The notes under the pieces were generated by a model, which was given only the letters and a program-made list of their open reading frames with translations, had not been told where the DNA came from and made no database searches. A stretch of DNA of 64,000 nucleotides. It comes from Paracoccus aerius. Its GTDB lineage: Bacteria; Pseudomonadota; Alphaproteobacteria; Rhodobacterales; Rhodobacteraceae. A program made the translations under genes and the position numbers. Of the stretch, positions 45,836 through 54,339 are shown one piece after another; positions within the stretch are counted from its first letter, which is position 1; each line of letters opens with the position of its first letter. Location of the stretch: contig NZ_BNCL01000001.1 of NCBI RefSeq assembly GCF_014656455.1, positions 282,690 through 346,689 on the forward strand, read 5' to 3'.

Positions 45836-47545
45836 CTACTCAACAGAAGAAAATATTTCCCATGCTTGGCCCATAATATTATCCCCATACTCTGAAAAAC
45901 CAAGACCTGAATGGGAGTATGACGTGATCTCACCCAAAACAGGGCCTTCTGGAGAAGCGTAAAAATCTAGTCTGACATAGTCCTTCAGCCGACCAGCTAG
46001 TTCGTCTGCGAGGTTCAGCATCTTCGGGAAGCATTCAGGACGTCGGATAGGGTCGTTCGGATGTTCTCCAGTTTTTCTAAAGGGAACAGGCGTGTGCGAC
46101 CAATCCCGCCCGAGCCAAGATTGTCTCCGGTGTAAGACATCCCGGGAAATCGCATTTTTGTCATCAACATGAATAATTCTAGCCTTTCCTCCAAAACAGT
46201 GGAACTTGTAATCTAGCGGGATTATTGGCGAACTTGTTTCTGTGCCTTCCTGCTGAACGAACTCTTCTACAATAAATTCTCGGCCCGATCCTTCGGAAAT
46301 ATATTTCCCCACTTTATCTCTTATCGCTTCTCTCGAATATAAGAATCCGTCAAATAGATTGATATCGTCAGCCATTAGATATAGCTCCACGCCGGAGGCA
46401 AAATCCGGCTTGAGGACATACCGCGACGGGAAATCAAACCTATCGAAATCAGCGATGCTTTTAATGATACCCAATGTTCTTGGGGCCTTAACTCCCATTG
46501 CGCTTGCAAAATCCATTGTGAGTTTCTTTGACGCGAAGTGACGGATAGGCATTGGGCAACGCGACAAAGGTCCCCCAGAAGTCCATGGACTGTCAGAGTG
46601 TATCTGATCAAATTTAGTATTGCTTGGCGAAGAAATCCTATTGTAAGGAAGCTCCAAGTTTTTGCAGCAGTGTTCTTTGAGGTGGCAGCTTTCTCGCCCA
46701 AAATGCTCTCCCCAACGTCTGCGCAAACGATGTCCAAACGTTTGAAATAGGTCATCCTCAATAAGACAACGGTCTTTAACACCAAAGTCTAAAAATATTG
46801 CGCGAGGTTTGTGGTCGATGAAATGTGCTGCCCTAGCAAGGGCGGCAGGATAATCCCCGTTTAAAACGCTATCCCTAATGTTTAGATACTCAGCTTCGTC
46901 CGACGCTGTCCATGTATACGAATGCTCCTGCCCACTTCCGATCCATGGTCTTTCTAAATTAAAGTGGAAAGGGAATTTCGTAGTTTTTTCCGCCTTGGCT
47001 AATACATTAACGTTTTCGTCATCCGAAGCTATAAGCTCGATCAACAAGTGATGTGATTTTCCATCAAGAATCCGATCAGGGAGGCGATTTGAGAATCCAT
47101 GACATCCAGTACCGATACCTGCATTAAGCAGGTCAACACGAAACCGGTTCACAGGAAATGTGCCGATTAGGCCCCCATCGACTGAAATTCGAACATCACA
47201 TGGCTTACCGTTTGATTGCCAACCCCACCCCCGAACGAGTCCGTTGGGAGAGACCCCGTCGATATGAATTGAATCCGAACTCATTCTATGAGCTTTTGGG
47301 CTAAGGAAGTATAGCCCTTGGAATTGTCCATTTTTTACATGAGCCAAATTTTCCTTTGCGATGCCGTCAATAATAAATGGTTGATTTTCAATTTCCTCCA
47401 TAACTCTTTTGTCATCAAGAATAACTGCAAGCCAATGGCTTTCATATTTAGCTACATAACCAATTGCTCCGATTTTTTCAAAAAAGAACTTAACGCTTGC
47501 GTCGTCTTTAGCTTTAAAATCGAGTCTGGTAATGCAAGTTTTCAT
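45836..47545 (-). CDS. ATP-grasp (TupA-like) protein with N-terminal polysaccharide-associated domain
   Basis: A 569-residue protein, visibly AT-richer than its surroundings, which points to separate acquisition. After about 90 unknown residues comes a beta-rich segment (about 94-175: HIDGVSPNGLVRGWGW, later GTFPVNRFRVDLLNAGIGTGCHGF) like the domain often attached to glycosyltransferases. The C-terminal half fits TupA-like ATP-grasp enzymes: SRYVLKPDFASGVELYLM, REFIVEEFVQQEG, PLDYKFHCFGGKARIIHVD and LKDYVRLDFYASPEGPVLGEIT with the metal-binding DxN-like pair. Such enzymes form amide links on cell-surface polymers. CAGGAGC precedes the ATG. The role here is unproven. Confidence 0.65.
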   Translation of the reverse strand: MKTCITRLDFKAKDDASVKFFFEKIGAIGYVAKYESHWLAVILDDKRVMEEIENQPFIIDGIAKENLAHVKNGQFQGLYFLSPKAHRMSSDSIHIDGVSPNGLVRGWGWQSNGKPCDVRISVDGGLIGTFPVNRFRVDLLNAGIGTGCHGFSNRLPDRILDGKSHHLLIELIASDDENVNVLAKAEKTTKFPFHFNLERPWIGSGQEHSYTWTASDEAEYLNIRDSVLNGDYPAALARAAHFIDHKPRAIFLDFGVKDRCLIEDDLFQTFGHRLRRRWGEHFGRESCHLKEHCCKNLELPYNRISSPSNTKFDQIHSDSPWTSGGPLSRCPMPIRHFASKKLTMDFASAMGVKAPRTLGIIKSIADFDRFDFPSRYVLKPDFASGVELYLMADDINLFDGFLYSREAIRDKVGKYISEGSGREFIVEEFVQQEGTETSSPIIPLDYKFHCFGGKARIIHVDDKNAISRDVLHRRQSWLGRDWSHTPVPFRKTGEHPNDPIRRPECFPKMLNLADELAGRLKDYVRLDFYASPEGPVLGEITSYSHSGLGFSEYGDNIMGQAWEIFSSVE

Positions 47546-47758
47546 TTATAGCTCCTGCTGGAATGGTCCCTCCTCCTATCAACTCCGTCACGACTGGAAA
47601 ATAGCGTGTTGGCTATTCTTTCAGTAAGTGGCGCTTTTGTCCGTCGATGCACGCATCTCTAGCCGCCTACGGTGAAGGAGGTCTCTTCAGACATAGCTTT
47701 CATCGACTTGCGAGTATGTTCCTCTTATGTTCTTGGTGGCATCGAAAGGAGCCACCTC

Positions 47759-47971
47759 ATGCCACGTTTCCACGACCCCGAGTTCCCCGACGACCTTGCC
47801 CCTCACATCATCTGGGCTGAGCCACCGAGGGGGCAGCGCTGGTCAGTCGCGGCGGGGACGTTTCGTGCAATGGTGGCAACTTGGCCTGCCATACAGGACC
47901 AGCACAAGCAGGAGACCCTGACATTGCAGCAAGGCGCTCTGATCCTGGAGAAGCGCCCGCCGCTCCAATGA
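47759..47971 (+). CDS. Small phage protein of unknown function (70 aa)
   Basis: MPRFHDPEFPDDLAPHIIWAEPP, with GAAAGGAGCC before the ATG. Proline and acidic residues at the front, a likely helix in the rear. It overlaps the next gene by ATGA. No family recognised. Confidence 0.68.
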   Translation: MPRFHDPEFPDDLAPHIIWAEPPRGQRWSVAAGTFRAMVATWPAIQDQHKQETLTLQQGALILEKRPPLQ

Positions 47972-48234
47972 GCCGGGTCAGCATCCGCGACATGGCGCAC
48001 GAAGCCTGTGCTGCGACAAATCACTCCGTAGCCGAAGTGATGGGCAAGAGCCGCAAGGCCGCGCTGTGTCGGGTCCGCGAGAGGATCTGGTTACGGGCTT
48101 ACGAGGCAGGCTACTCCTCCGTTCGGATCGGCCGCGTATTCGATCGGGACCACACCAGCATTCTGCATGGTATCAGGAACGCGCGGCGATCAGTAGAGGA
48201 TGAAGCGGCGGGGCAGCCGATGTCATTAGCATGA
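47968..48234 (+). CDS. DnaA domain IV-like DNA-binding protein (88 aa)
   Basis: The core RERIWLRAYEAGYSSVRIGRVFDRDHTSILHGIRNARR has the DnaA C-terminal signature (GYS-xxIGRxFxRDHTxxxHG) that reads DnaA boxes. Unlike DnaA it has no ATPase. Orphan domain-IV proteins occur in phages and may mark or compete for replication origins. It is co-translated with the preceding small protein and followed by a bidirectional terminator. Confidence 0.8.
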   Translation: MSRVSIRDMAHEACAATNHSVAEVMGKSRKAALCRVRERIWLRAYEAGYSSVRIGRVFDRDHTSILHGIRNARRSVEDEAAGQPMSLA

Positions 48235-48281
48235 CACATACCGGGTGATATGGTGCCAGCACGTCCCCCGAGTAAAACAGG

Positions 48282-48307
48282 AAGCCCGTCTGGCAGGATG
48301 GGCTTTT
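48282..48307. terminator. Bidirectional terminator between convergent phage modules
   Basis: AAGCCCGTC and GATGGGCTT form a 9-bp stem (one G-T pair) with TTTT after it and AAAAC before it. It separates the plus-strand early genes from the minus-strand lysis genes. Confidence 0.75.
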
Positions 48308-48384
48308 CTGTTTCTTGCCTTGTTGCGCGGTGAATAACATAAGGTTAACGGGTATCGCAACCAGCGCTTGCAGATGGTGCACGA

Positions 48385-48462
48385 TTATCGCCCGCCCCCT
48401 GCCATCACCATCAGCAGAAACAGCGTCACCAGAGCGGCAACGCTGAGGATGGTGGTGATCAC
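48385..48462 (-). CDS. Very small membrane peptide (25 aa), end of lysis cassette
   Basis: A GTG-started frame VITTILSVAALVTLFLLMVMAGGGR that overlaps the stop of the holin candidate by GTGA. It is almost entirely one transmembrane helix with a charged end. The overlap supports translation. It could be a holin regulator or spanin-like peptide; unproven. Confidence 0.5.
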   Translation of the reverse strand: MITTILSVAALVTLFLLMVMAGGGR

Positions 48463-48845
48463 CGGACCGCCTGCGTCAGGGCCTTGCCGATGGCGATGCC
48501 CTTTTCCAACGCAGAGACCTGAGCCGACTGCGCAGAGATGCGCTTGGCAAGATCGCCATCCGACGCCTTCAGCTTGCGGATCGTGCCAGTCATCGTCTGC
48601 TTGACGTAGCCCATGATCCAAGCCTTCGCCTGTTCGCCGTTCAGGCCCTTGGCTTCGGCGTCAGCCTTGGCCCTCTCGATCGCATCCCCCAGCTTGTCGC
48701 TCAGGATCTTGGTCCGCTTCTCGCCCAGCAGGCGGGTGAGCTGCACCATCGCAAACGTGCCCGCTGCGCTGATGCCGGCCAAGGCCAGGGTGATGATGAT
48801 CTCGGTAAGCTGTTCAGCAATGATTGCAGTGATGATGTCCTGCAT
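48459..48845 (-). CDS. Holin candidate (LLH-like)
   Basis: A 128-residue protein with one N-terminal transmembrane segment (about 5-38: AEQLTEIIITLALAGISAAG) followed by a long charged coiled-coil. This layout matches the Holin_LLH group of phage holins, which permeabilise the inner membrane so the endolysin can act. It lies one base after the endolysin stop on the same strand. No other good holin is nearby, so the call is by layout and place. Confidence 0.6.
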   Translation of the reverse strand: MQDIITAIIAEQLTEIIITLALAGISAAGTFAMVQLTRLLGEKRTKILSDKLGDAIERAKADAEAKGLNGEQAKAWIMGYVKQTMTGTIRKLKASDGDLAKRISAQSAQVSALEKGIAIGKALTQAVR

Positions 48846-48846
48846 G

Positions 48847-49605
48847 TCAGTTCTCCAGTTGTTGCTGCCAGGCGCTCACATCGGCGCTGATGGCGTTAAA
48901 GGCGGTCAGTGCTGCTTGGGTCAGCCGTCCGTCGATGCCGTCCACGCGGCCCGTGTAGAGGCCGAGGCGCTTGAGGACGGTTTGCAGTTCGATCAGGGGG
49001 TTAGGGGCTGGTTCGGGAGCAGTGGGTGCACCAGCTTTCGTTGCCAGTTCCAGCGCATGGCCCACGACGCCGGGCTGATCCGCCCATTCCCCTTTCGGAT
49101 CTTTTCCGGTGACGCGGATCGTCCAACCGCGCCCGTTGACAGGAAAGCCGGTCTTCTTGCTGGTCAGCGACTCCAGATACGCCATTCGGCCATCGCAGTA
49201 ATCGCGGATCAGGTTGGCGATGCCGCCTTGGTAGGCCTCGACGGCAGCGAGTGTGGCGAGGCCGATCCAGCCGTCTTGCGTCACTCCTAGCACCTTCTGG
49301 AGCGTCTTAACTGCGCGCGGTGGCCCTGAATTGACGCCGAAGTCGAAGGCCGCATAGTCTAGGCCTGCGGGCAGCAGATCGCCGCCACTCTGGACCCAGT
49401 AGCTTTTGCGGTAGATGGCCTCCGCCTCCGCCAAGGTCATTGCCTTGACCTGATCTGCCGTCACCGACTTAACGCCGCGATGGACTGCCAATGTCTTGTG
49501 GGTGATGCCATACTTGGTTGGCCCACCTCGATCGGTCTTGGCGTTCACATAGCCGCCTTCATGGCCGAACATCAGCCCAAGGGCTTTCGGTAGAGTTTCA
49601 CGCAT
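48847..49605 (-). CDS. Phage endolysin, glycoside hydrolase 108 family
   Basis: A 252-residue muramidase-like lysin. FGHEGGYVNAKTDRGGPTKYGIT at the front is the GH108 signature, with the catalytic glutamate E16; ALDYAAFDFGVNSGPPRAVKTLQ leads into the PG_binding_3 part (about 75-170). A second C-terminal peptidoglycan-binding-like domain (about 195-252: ELQTVLKRLGLYTGRVDGIDGRL) follows. AAGGGAAA precedes the chosen ATG. No signal peptide, so it depends on a holin. Confidence 0.9.
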   Translation of the reverse strand: MRETLPKALGLMFGHEGGYVNAKTDRGGPTKYGITHKTLAVHRGVKSVTADQVKAMTLAEAEAIYRKSYWVQSGGDLLPAGLDYAAFDFGVNSGPPRAVKTLQKVLGVTQDGWIGLATLAAVEAYQGGIANLIRDYCDGRMAYLESLTSKKTGFPVNGRGWTIRVTGKDPKGEWADQPGVVGHALELATKAGAPTAPEPAPNPLIELQTVLKRLGLYTGRVDGIDGRLTQAALTAFNAISADVSAWQQQLEN

Positions 49606-49618
49606 TGAGGTGTTTCCC

Positions 49619-49702
49619 TTATGGATGCTCAGCCACGGCCAAGCCAAAGGCGATCAGCGCCGTCAGCGCGAACGCTGCGGCCTCGATCAGGATGTCGCGC
49701 AT
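49619..49702 (-). CDS. Very small membrane peptide (27 aa)
   Basis: MRDILIEAAAFALTALIAFGLAVAEHP, a single hydrophobic helix with a charged head, one base after the stop of the upstream gene (TAA-C-ATG). Length and packing suggest a translated phage gene such as a holin/antiholin peptide. Too short to name. Confidence 0.5.
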   Translation of the reverse strand: MRDILIEAAAFALTALIAFGLAVAEHP

Positions 49703-49703
49703 G

Positions 49704-49961
49704 TTAGTAGCCTGGGTCCGGCCCTCGCCTGCCAGTGATGGGCGGCGGGTCATATTGGATCGGCCCTCGCAGCAGGGAGCAGATGGCGTAGGTGTCAGCT
49801 ATCCGCCCGCAATGTCGGTCCTCGTAGAACACGGCATTCATGCGCCGGGCGTACGCTGTGCGAGGTCGGCAGTCTGGCAAGTCCCACACGATCGCGCAGA
49901 CGGGCTTGAACCGCCCGGTCAGCACGAAGCCCAGGCAGCTACTGACGATCCAGTGGCGCAT
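49704..49961 (-). CDS. Cysteine-containing small phage protein (85 aa)
   Basis: MRHWIVSSCLGFVLTG is a weak signal-like start, followed by several cysteines (VCAIVWDLPDCRP, HCGRIADTYAICS). These may form disulfides in the periplasm, as in spanin-type proteins. It lies four bases after the preceding membrane protein. Function unknown. Confidence 0.6.
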   Translation of the reverse strand: MRHWIVSSCLGFVLTGRFKPVCAIVWDLPDCRPRTAYARRMNAVFYEDRHCGRIADTYAICSLLRGPIQYDPPPITGRRGPDPGY

Positions 49962-49965
49962 GATG

Positions 49966-50361
49966 TCACTTCCACGGCAGCAGGCGGATGCTGGTTGGAT
50001 GCAGCCAGGCCTTCCAGACCGGCCAATAGGGCTGCTCCTCCTCCGGGATCAGAAGCTGCCGGCATTTCAGGGCGCAGTAGAACGACGCCATCTTCATTGC
50101 GCTGAACACGAGGTTGATCAGCCGCCCCCTAGTCGCATCTGACCATTGGTCAGCGAACTGCGGCCACCACAGCCGCATGAGAGGCATGGTCACATCCCAA
50201 TATAGACCTCGCAGGATGATCGCCCCGGCCAAGATCATGAACCCCGTGGCAAACCACCAAGTAGCGGTGCGCAACTCCCGGAAGGATGCGCGGAAAGCCC
50301 AGACGACAGCCAAATAGCCCAGGGCGTTGATGATGGCGAAAAGCCCTAGCGCAATGGCCAT
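49966..50361 (-). CDS. Small multi-span membrane protein (131 aa), lysis region
   Basis: Hydrophobic segments at about 1-22 and 35-53, and a weaker one near 85-100, with positively charged loops. It overlaps the previous gene by 16 bases. Probably an inner-membrane protein of the lysis cassette. No family recognised. Confidence 0.68.
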   Translation of the reverse strand: MAIALGLFAIINALGYLAVVWAFRASFRELRTATWWFATGFMILAGAIILRGLYWDVTMPLMRLWWPQFADQWSDATRGRLINLVFSAMKMASFYCALKCRQLLIPEEEQPYWPVWKAWLHPTSIRLLPWK

Positions 50362-50531
50362 GAATTTGCTTCCTTCTCCAATTGCTCCACTAGCCGCTCA
50401 ATCGCTGCGACCCGCGTCTTGATGGCGCGCTTCTGCGGGGCTGCTTCCGCCTCGTAGTCGCGCATGATCTCGTCGGCCTTGGCCTCTCTTTGGCCATGCC
50501 CTGTCAGTTGCCGGATAAGCCGTCCCATCAT
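50346..50531 (-). CDS. Charged coiled-coil protein (61 aa), lysis region
   Basis: MMGRLIRQLTGHGQREAKADEIM and then a strongly charged helix ending LVEQLEKEANSWPLR. No signal or membrane segment. It overlaps the upstream gene by ATGA and the downstream one by 16 bases, which supports translation. Role unknown. Confidence 0.65.
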   Translation of the reverse strand: MMGRLIRQLTGHGQREAKADEIMRDYEAEAAPQKRAIKTRVAAIERLVEQLEKEANSWPLR

Positions 50532-50770
50532 CGCTTATCCTCCAAGAGCATCACGGCGCGGCGCATGATCTCGGTGTTCGCGCTCGTGGTCTTGTTTGTT
50601 TCGGTGAGGATTTCCCGGCTTTCCTTCACCGAGTTCTCAGCCATCGCCAGCATCTTGTCCTGCAAGTCGCTGTTCCGCCGATATTGGATCCAGTTGAACC
50701 AGCCCTGGACGACGATGACGACGCCAGCCAGGCCACCGCCCACCTCTTTGATGAAAGCCGCTACATCCAT
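50528..50770 (-). CDS. Membrane-anchored coiled-coil protein (80 aa), spanin- or holin-like
   Basis: MDVAAFIKEVGGGLAGVVIVVQGWFNWIQYRR gives one membrane helix, followed by a coiled-coil tail (DLQDKMLAMAENSVKESREILTETNK). This layout resembles i-spanins or holin_7-like small proteins. First gene of the minus-strand lysis cassette. Confidence 0.62.
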   Translation of the reverse strand: MDVAAFIKEVGGGLAGVVIVVQGWFNWIQYRRNSDLQDKMLAMAENSVKESREILTETNKTTSANTEIMRRAVMLLEDKR

Positions 50771-50938
50771 CGGAGTGCGGTCCTTACGCGATGAATGAAC
50801 ATATCAGGCCTATCGTGCTGTTCGGAGAAGGGTTTCGCGCGCCGGTTGCTTCACGGTGTGCATATTCTCGGAGACTCGCTCGCAGATAAGTGCAGATCAT
50901 TCACACAGTGGTGAGTGATTCGATTTCAGGGGGTTAGC

Positions 50939-51607
50939 GTGAAACTAGGTGCGGTTATTGCGGCTGCGGTCGTGGCAGTGGGCGTGGGGCAGGCAGAGGC
51001 GGCGACGTATACGGCTGTCGATTACGATCTTTACCTTCGCTATGAAGGGACTGCCTTCAGTGATTTAGTAGCTTATGACCAGTGGGATCTGGATAACACA
51101 TACAGCAGTCCGTATTACCCGGCTGAGGATCCTCTCAACCTCGATATCTCCAACAAGATGTTTCCTAGTCTGGCCATCGGGGACATTGTTCGTTTCATCG
51201 CCACCATTGTCTTTCCAGAAGACCCTGATCAGCTTCTTGGACAATATGACAACGGCGGACGTGCCCCGGTGTGTGCCATTGGGAAAACATCTTGCACAAA
51301 CACCACAGAAGCATATCCGAAAGGCCCCTATGATGCTTTTGATATCAGATATTCTGACCTAATCATGATCACGGGAAGCACGCAGGTGGGTTCTGCTTTC
51401 ACTTATAACCAGGCATATCCAGGAGACTGGGCAAGTGATGATGGGCGATGGAGCTACCATGCTTGGTATAGTGCGGCCAAGTTCACTGTCGTAGAGATTG
51501 TGGACACTCCCGCGCCCGTCCCTCTGCCCGCCACTGCCGCCCTTCTACCGCTTGGGATCGGCGCCCTCGCTACGATGCGAAAGCGCCGTAAGGCTCAAGC
51601 AGTATAA
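50939..51607 (+). CDS. VPLPA-CTERM sorting-signal exported protein
   Basis: A 222-residue exported protein: signal peptide VKLGAVIAAAVVAVGVGQAEAA, a beta-rich middle with two cysteines (PVCAIGKTSCTN), and a C-terminal sorting tripartite signal: VPLPA, a hydrophobic helix (AALLPLGIGALATM) and a basic end RKRRK. This is the PEP-CTERM-type tag processed by exosortase. AGGGGG lies five bases before the GTG I chose; another GTG eight codons earlier is possible. It is the only plus-strand gene in the tail/lysis block. The cognate exosortase is not in the window. Confidence 0.82.
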   Translation: MKLGAVIAAAVVAVGVGQAEAATYTAVDYDLYLRYEGTAFSDLVAYDQWDLDNTYSSPYYPAEDPLNLDISNKMFPSLAIGDIVRFIATIVFPEDPDQLLGQYDNGGRAPVCAIGKTSCTNTTEAYPKGPYDAFDIRYSDLIMITGSTQVGSAFTYNQAYPGDWASDDGRWSYHAWYSAAKFTVVEIVDTPAPVPLPATAALLPLGIGALATMRKRRKAQAV

Positions 51608-54339
51608 ACCAGCTTCCCGCCCTCTGGCGCTACACCAGCGGGTAGGTTGCCAAGGTCTCCGAGGATCACGCCGGCAGCAGTCAGATCATGCTTGCTGCCG
51701 GGCGCTAGCCCGGTCGGGACAATCACCTCGTTGATGTTCACGGTGGGGCTGACGGTCGGCTCCACAAGGCCGGTACCGATCGCGCCGGACCGGAAGCGTT
51801 GCAGGGGCGTGATGCCGTTGCTGACTACCGAGGAGATGGTAAGCAAGGTTTGAGGTTCGCCCGCGGTGGTGCGAACCGGAGCGACGGCGAACACATCGCC
51901 TGCAACCGGCATGCCGATTACGTCATAAAGCCAAACCCTGTAATCGCCCCCTCGGTTTTCGGTGCGCTCGACTGCTCCGATCCGTGCGCTAAAACCACTG
52001 ACGGAGCCAGTGACCTCCTTACCGATGTGCTGGTAGACAAAGCGGATCTTTCCTGCGCCACCGCCATTGATCTGAACGATAGCACCGCGCTTGAACTCCA
52101 GCCGGTTGACCGTCAGCACTGCGCTGCCGCTACCATCCCAGCCTACCCTGGCACGGGAACCGCTGATAACCAGATCGTCAGCCGTGCAATCCGGCCCAAG
52201 GAGAACCTGCGTTTGCCCGCCTGCGTGAAGGTCCAGGTTCGCCGCCGTACCCGTCAAGGCGAGACGGCCGCTAATTGCCGTGGCGGACAACGGATGGTCC
52301 GCATCTCCGATCCAGACCTGACCAGCCTTGCGGATCATCATCTCGGCGGCATCAGTCAATACGCCTGCTTCCAGTTTGCCCGACACCACGTCCAGCTTCC
52401 CGCCGCTGGTTTGCAGGGCAGCAATGTCCGCGTTGGTGTTCCCGAACCGAACGAAGTTTCCCGCCAAATCGGCACTGTCAGCTACATGCGCGCCGGGCAG
52501 GTCTTTCGTGGACCAGTTGTAGCGGTTGTCCCAGCGGAAGCCCTCAAGGCGCGGATCGGGCTGGAAGAACAGATTTGCAGGGGTGCTGCGCTCGGGGATC
52601 GGTGTCCCGAAGCGCGACTTGACCCAACGTACATCCTCACGAACGAGGTTCCCGATGCTGGCCTGCGCAGCGATGTGGTCCACATATTCAGCAATCGTTG
52701 CGCTCGACTTGCTCAGGCGTTGCCCGGCACGACGCTGGATCGTGGTCTGATCCAGAATTGTGGGATCGATGCCTTCGACATTGCGGGCGGGAACAGGATC
52801 GCTCCATTTCCACGACTGCGTGTCGTCAACCAGCTTCACGTCCTGGCTGACACCATAATCATGCCACCCGTCAGTCTTACGCCCAAGTTCTTCAGCGTCA
52901 TCAGGATTGGCCCGATGCGCGAGAACGTTCCCGACCATAGATGATTGCGGGCCGTTGACATCAAAGCCGTAGTTATAACCTCCCTCCTCTCCGTAGGAGG
53001 ATCGCCGGTAGCCCGCCGAGAACGCCACGTTGTCCAAGACGTTGTTGAACTGCCAACCCCCGCCAAAGCTGTTGACTGCGGCGGCGATGTTGTTGTCCAC
53101 CAGCAGGTTGCCTTCCAGATGGAGCCCTGTGCGAAGCTGGGTTCCACCCGACGCAGATCGAAACAAAGCGCTAGACCGGATCGTGTGATCCAACTGACGA
53201 TCTGTGTAGATAGCATGGGAATACTTGCTCTGCGGCATGGGGGAGGTCGCCGAGCCTGCTGGATCGTAACCTTCAGCCCATCCGGCATGATCGATGAAGC
53301 AGGAGTCGATCAGCAGACCTTCACTGTCCGCTGAGTAAATGCCGGGAGAATGGTTGCCATTCGCAAGCCACTTCCCATCAGCCGTGATTTTGTCTGGTTT
53401 AGGGAAGTCCCGCCAGGGGGCGAGAGCTGTCGCCTCCCGGACCGTAGTGAACATGGTGTTAGAGAGGTTCATAGTGAACCCTGCATCTATGTGGTCATAG
53501 ATCGTGGCATAGCCATACCAAGCTTGCACAGGCTGGTGCAAACCACTGACGAAGCGGACGGTCTTTACGTCCTGAACGACGCCGTAGGGCAGGTGCAGGA
53601 AGTTGCTATAAATATCGATGACTGGATCGGCACCGGCACCCCACGCGCCAAGTACGAAGGGGTGCAATTCATCCTCGCCGCACAGACCGCCTAGGTGGAA
53701 GTCGAGATATTGGTAACCCCGCTCCAGATAGTAATGATCCGACCGGGACGGCGCGCCCGTTGCCCCGGCATAAGCGAGGTGGATTTTCATCACGTCCAGA
53801 TGGACCGCAGTCTCGGGAGACCCGCCATATTGAGGCTTGTCCAGCAGCCATGCAGCGGTGACGGCGCTTTCTGGAACCCCGGCATTGGCCGCGATCTGCG
53901 CCCTTGTTAGTGCAGATGGCGATTTGGAAGCATACCACTTGCGGTGACGCTGGCCTGGCTCACACACAAAGCGGTCGTCGCCAGCAATGGGCAACCACAT
54001 GTGCTCACCGGATGGGTGCCCGTATTTTTTTGCAGCAGCCTGCGCGTAAACATTTGCCTGACCGCCGCCCGTCATGACAGCCGTGATTGTCTGTTGGGAG
54101 GTCGTTCCTAGCAGGTTAAGCGTAGTCTGTCCCGCGCCGCGCGGAACGGCGATCCCCGCCGATGGACTGCTGATTTCCGCATCAAGCACATTGACCCGAC
54201 CGCCGAACGCAGAGAACTCCGAGATTTCACCCGCCTCACCCCAAGCCTCGACTGAAACAGCCGCGCCTGTCATGCCTGCGCCGGGGGTCACTTCAAACGG
54301 CTGACCTTCAAGCAGCGCACTGTGAAAATACATGGGCAT
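51595..54339 (-). CDS. Large tail spike/fibre protein, probable parallel beta-helix
   Basis: A 914-residue protein with an N-terminal attachment-like part, then many short beta repeats typical of right-handed beta-helix spikes (GIYSADSEGLLIDSCFID, LHLEGNLLVDNNIAAAVN, NNVLDNVAFSAGYR). The end is rich in glycine and threonine. It starts at an ATG overlapping the stop of the upstream gene (TGATG). The 3' end overlaps the VPLPA-CTERM gene by 13 bases. It probably binds or cuts a surface polysaccharide. Confidence 0.75.
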   Translation of the reverse strand: MPMYFHSALLEGQPFEVTPGAGMTGAAVSVEAWGEAGEISEFSAFGGRVNVLDAEISSPSAGIAVPRGAGQTTLNLLGTTSQQTITAVMTGGGQANVYAQAAAKKYGHPSGEHMWLPIAGDDRFVCEPGQRHRKWYASKSPSALTRAQIAANAGVPESAVTAAWLLDKPQYGGSPETAVHLDVMKIHLAYAGATGAPSRSDHYYLERGYQYLDFHLGGLCGEDELHPFVLGAWGAGADPVIDIYSNFLHLPYGVVQDVKTVRFVSGLHQPVQAWYGYATIYDHIDAGFTMNLSNTMFTTVREATALAPWRDFPKPDKITADGKWLANGNHSPGIYSADSEGLLIDSCFIDHAGWAEGYDPAGSATSPMPQSKYSHAIYTDRQLDHTIRSSALFRSASGGTQLRTGLHLEGNLLVDNNIAAAVNSFGGGWQFNNVLDNVAFSAGYRRSSYGEEGGYNYGFDVNGPQSSMVGNVLAHRANPDDAEELGRKTDGWHDYGVSQDVKLVDDTQSWKWSDPVPARNVEGIDPTILDQTTIQRRAGQRLSKSSATIAEYVDHIAAQASIGNLVREDVRWVKSRFGTPIPERSTPANLFFQPDPRLEGFRWDNRYNWSTKDLPGAHVADSADLAGNFVRFGNTNADIAALQTSGGKLDVVSGKLEAGVLTDAAEMMIRKAGQVWIGDADHPLSATAISGRLALTGTAANLDLHAGGQTQVLLGPDCTADDLVISGSRARVGWDGSGSAVLTVNRLEFKRGAIVQINGGGAGKIRFVYQHIGKEVTGSVSGFSARIGAVERTENRGGDYRVWLYDVIGMPVAGDVFAVAPVRTTAGEPQTLLTISSVVSNGITPLQRFRSGAIGTGLVEPTVSPTVNINEVIVPTGLAPGSKHDLTAAGVILGDLGNLPAGVAPEGGKLVYTA

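Noticed and set aside
51799..52944. A 381-codon plus-strand frame inside the spike gene
   Set aside because: It lies antisense to a much better frame with phage-like sequence and is a product of high GC content.
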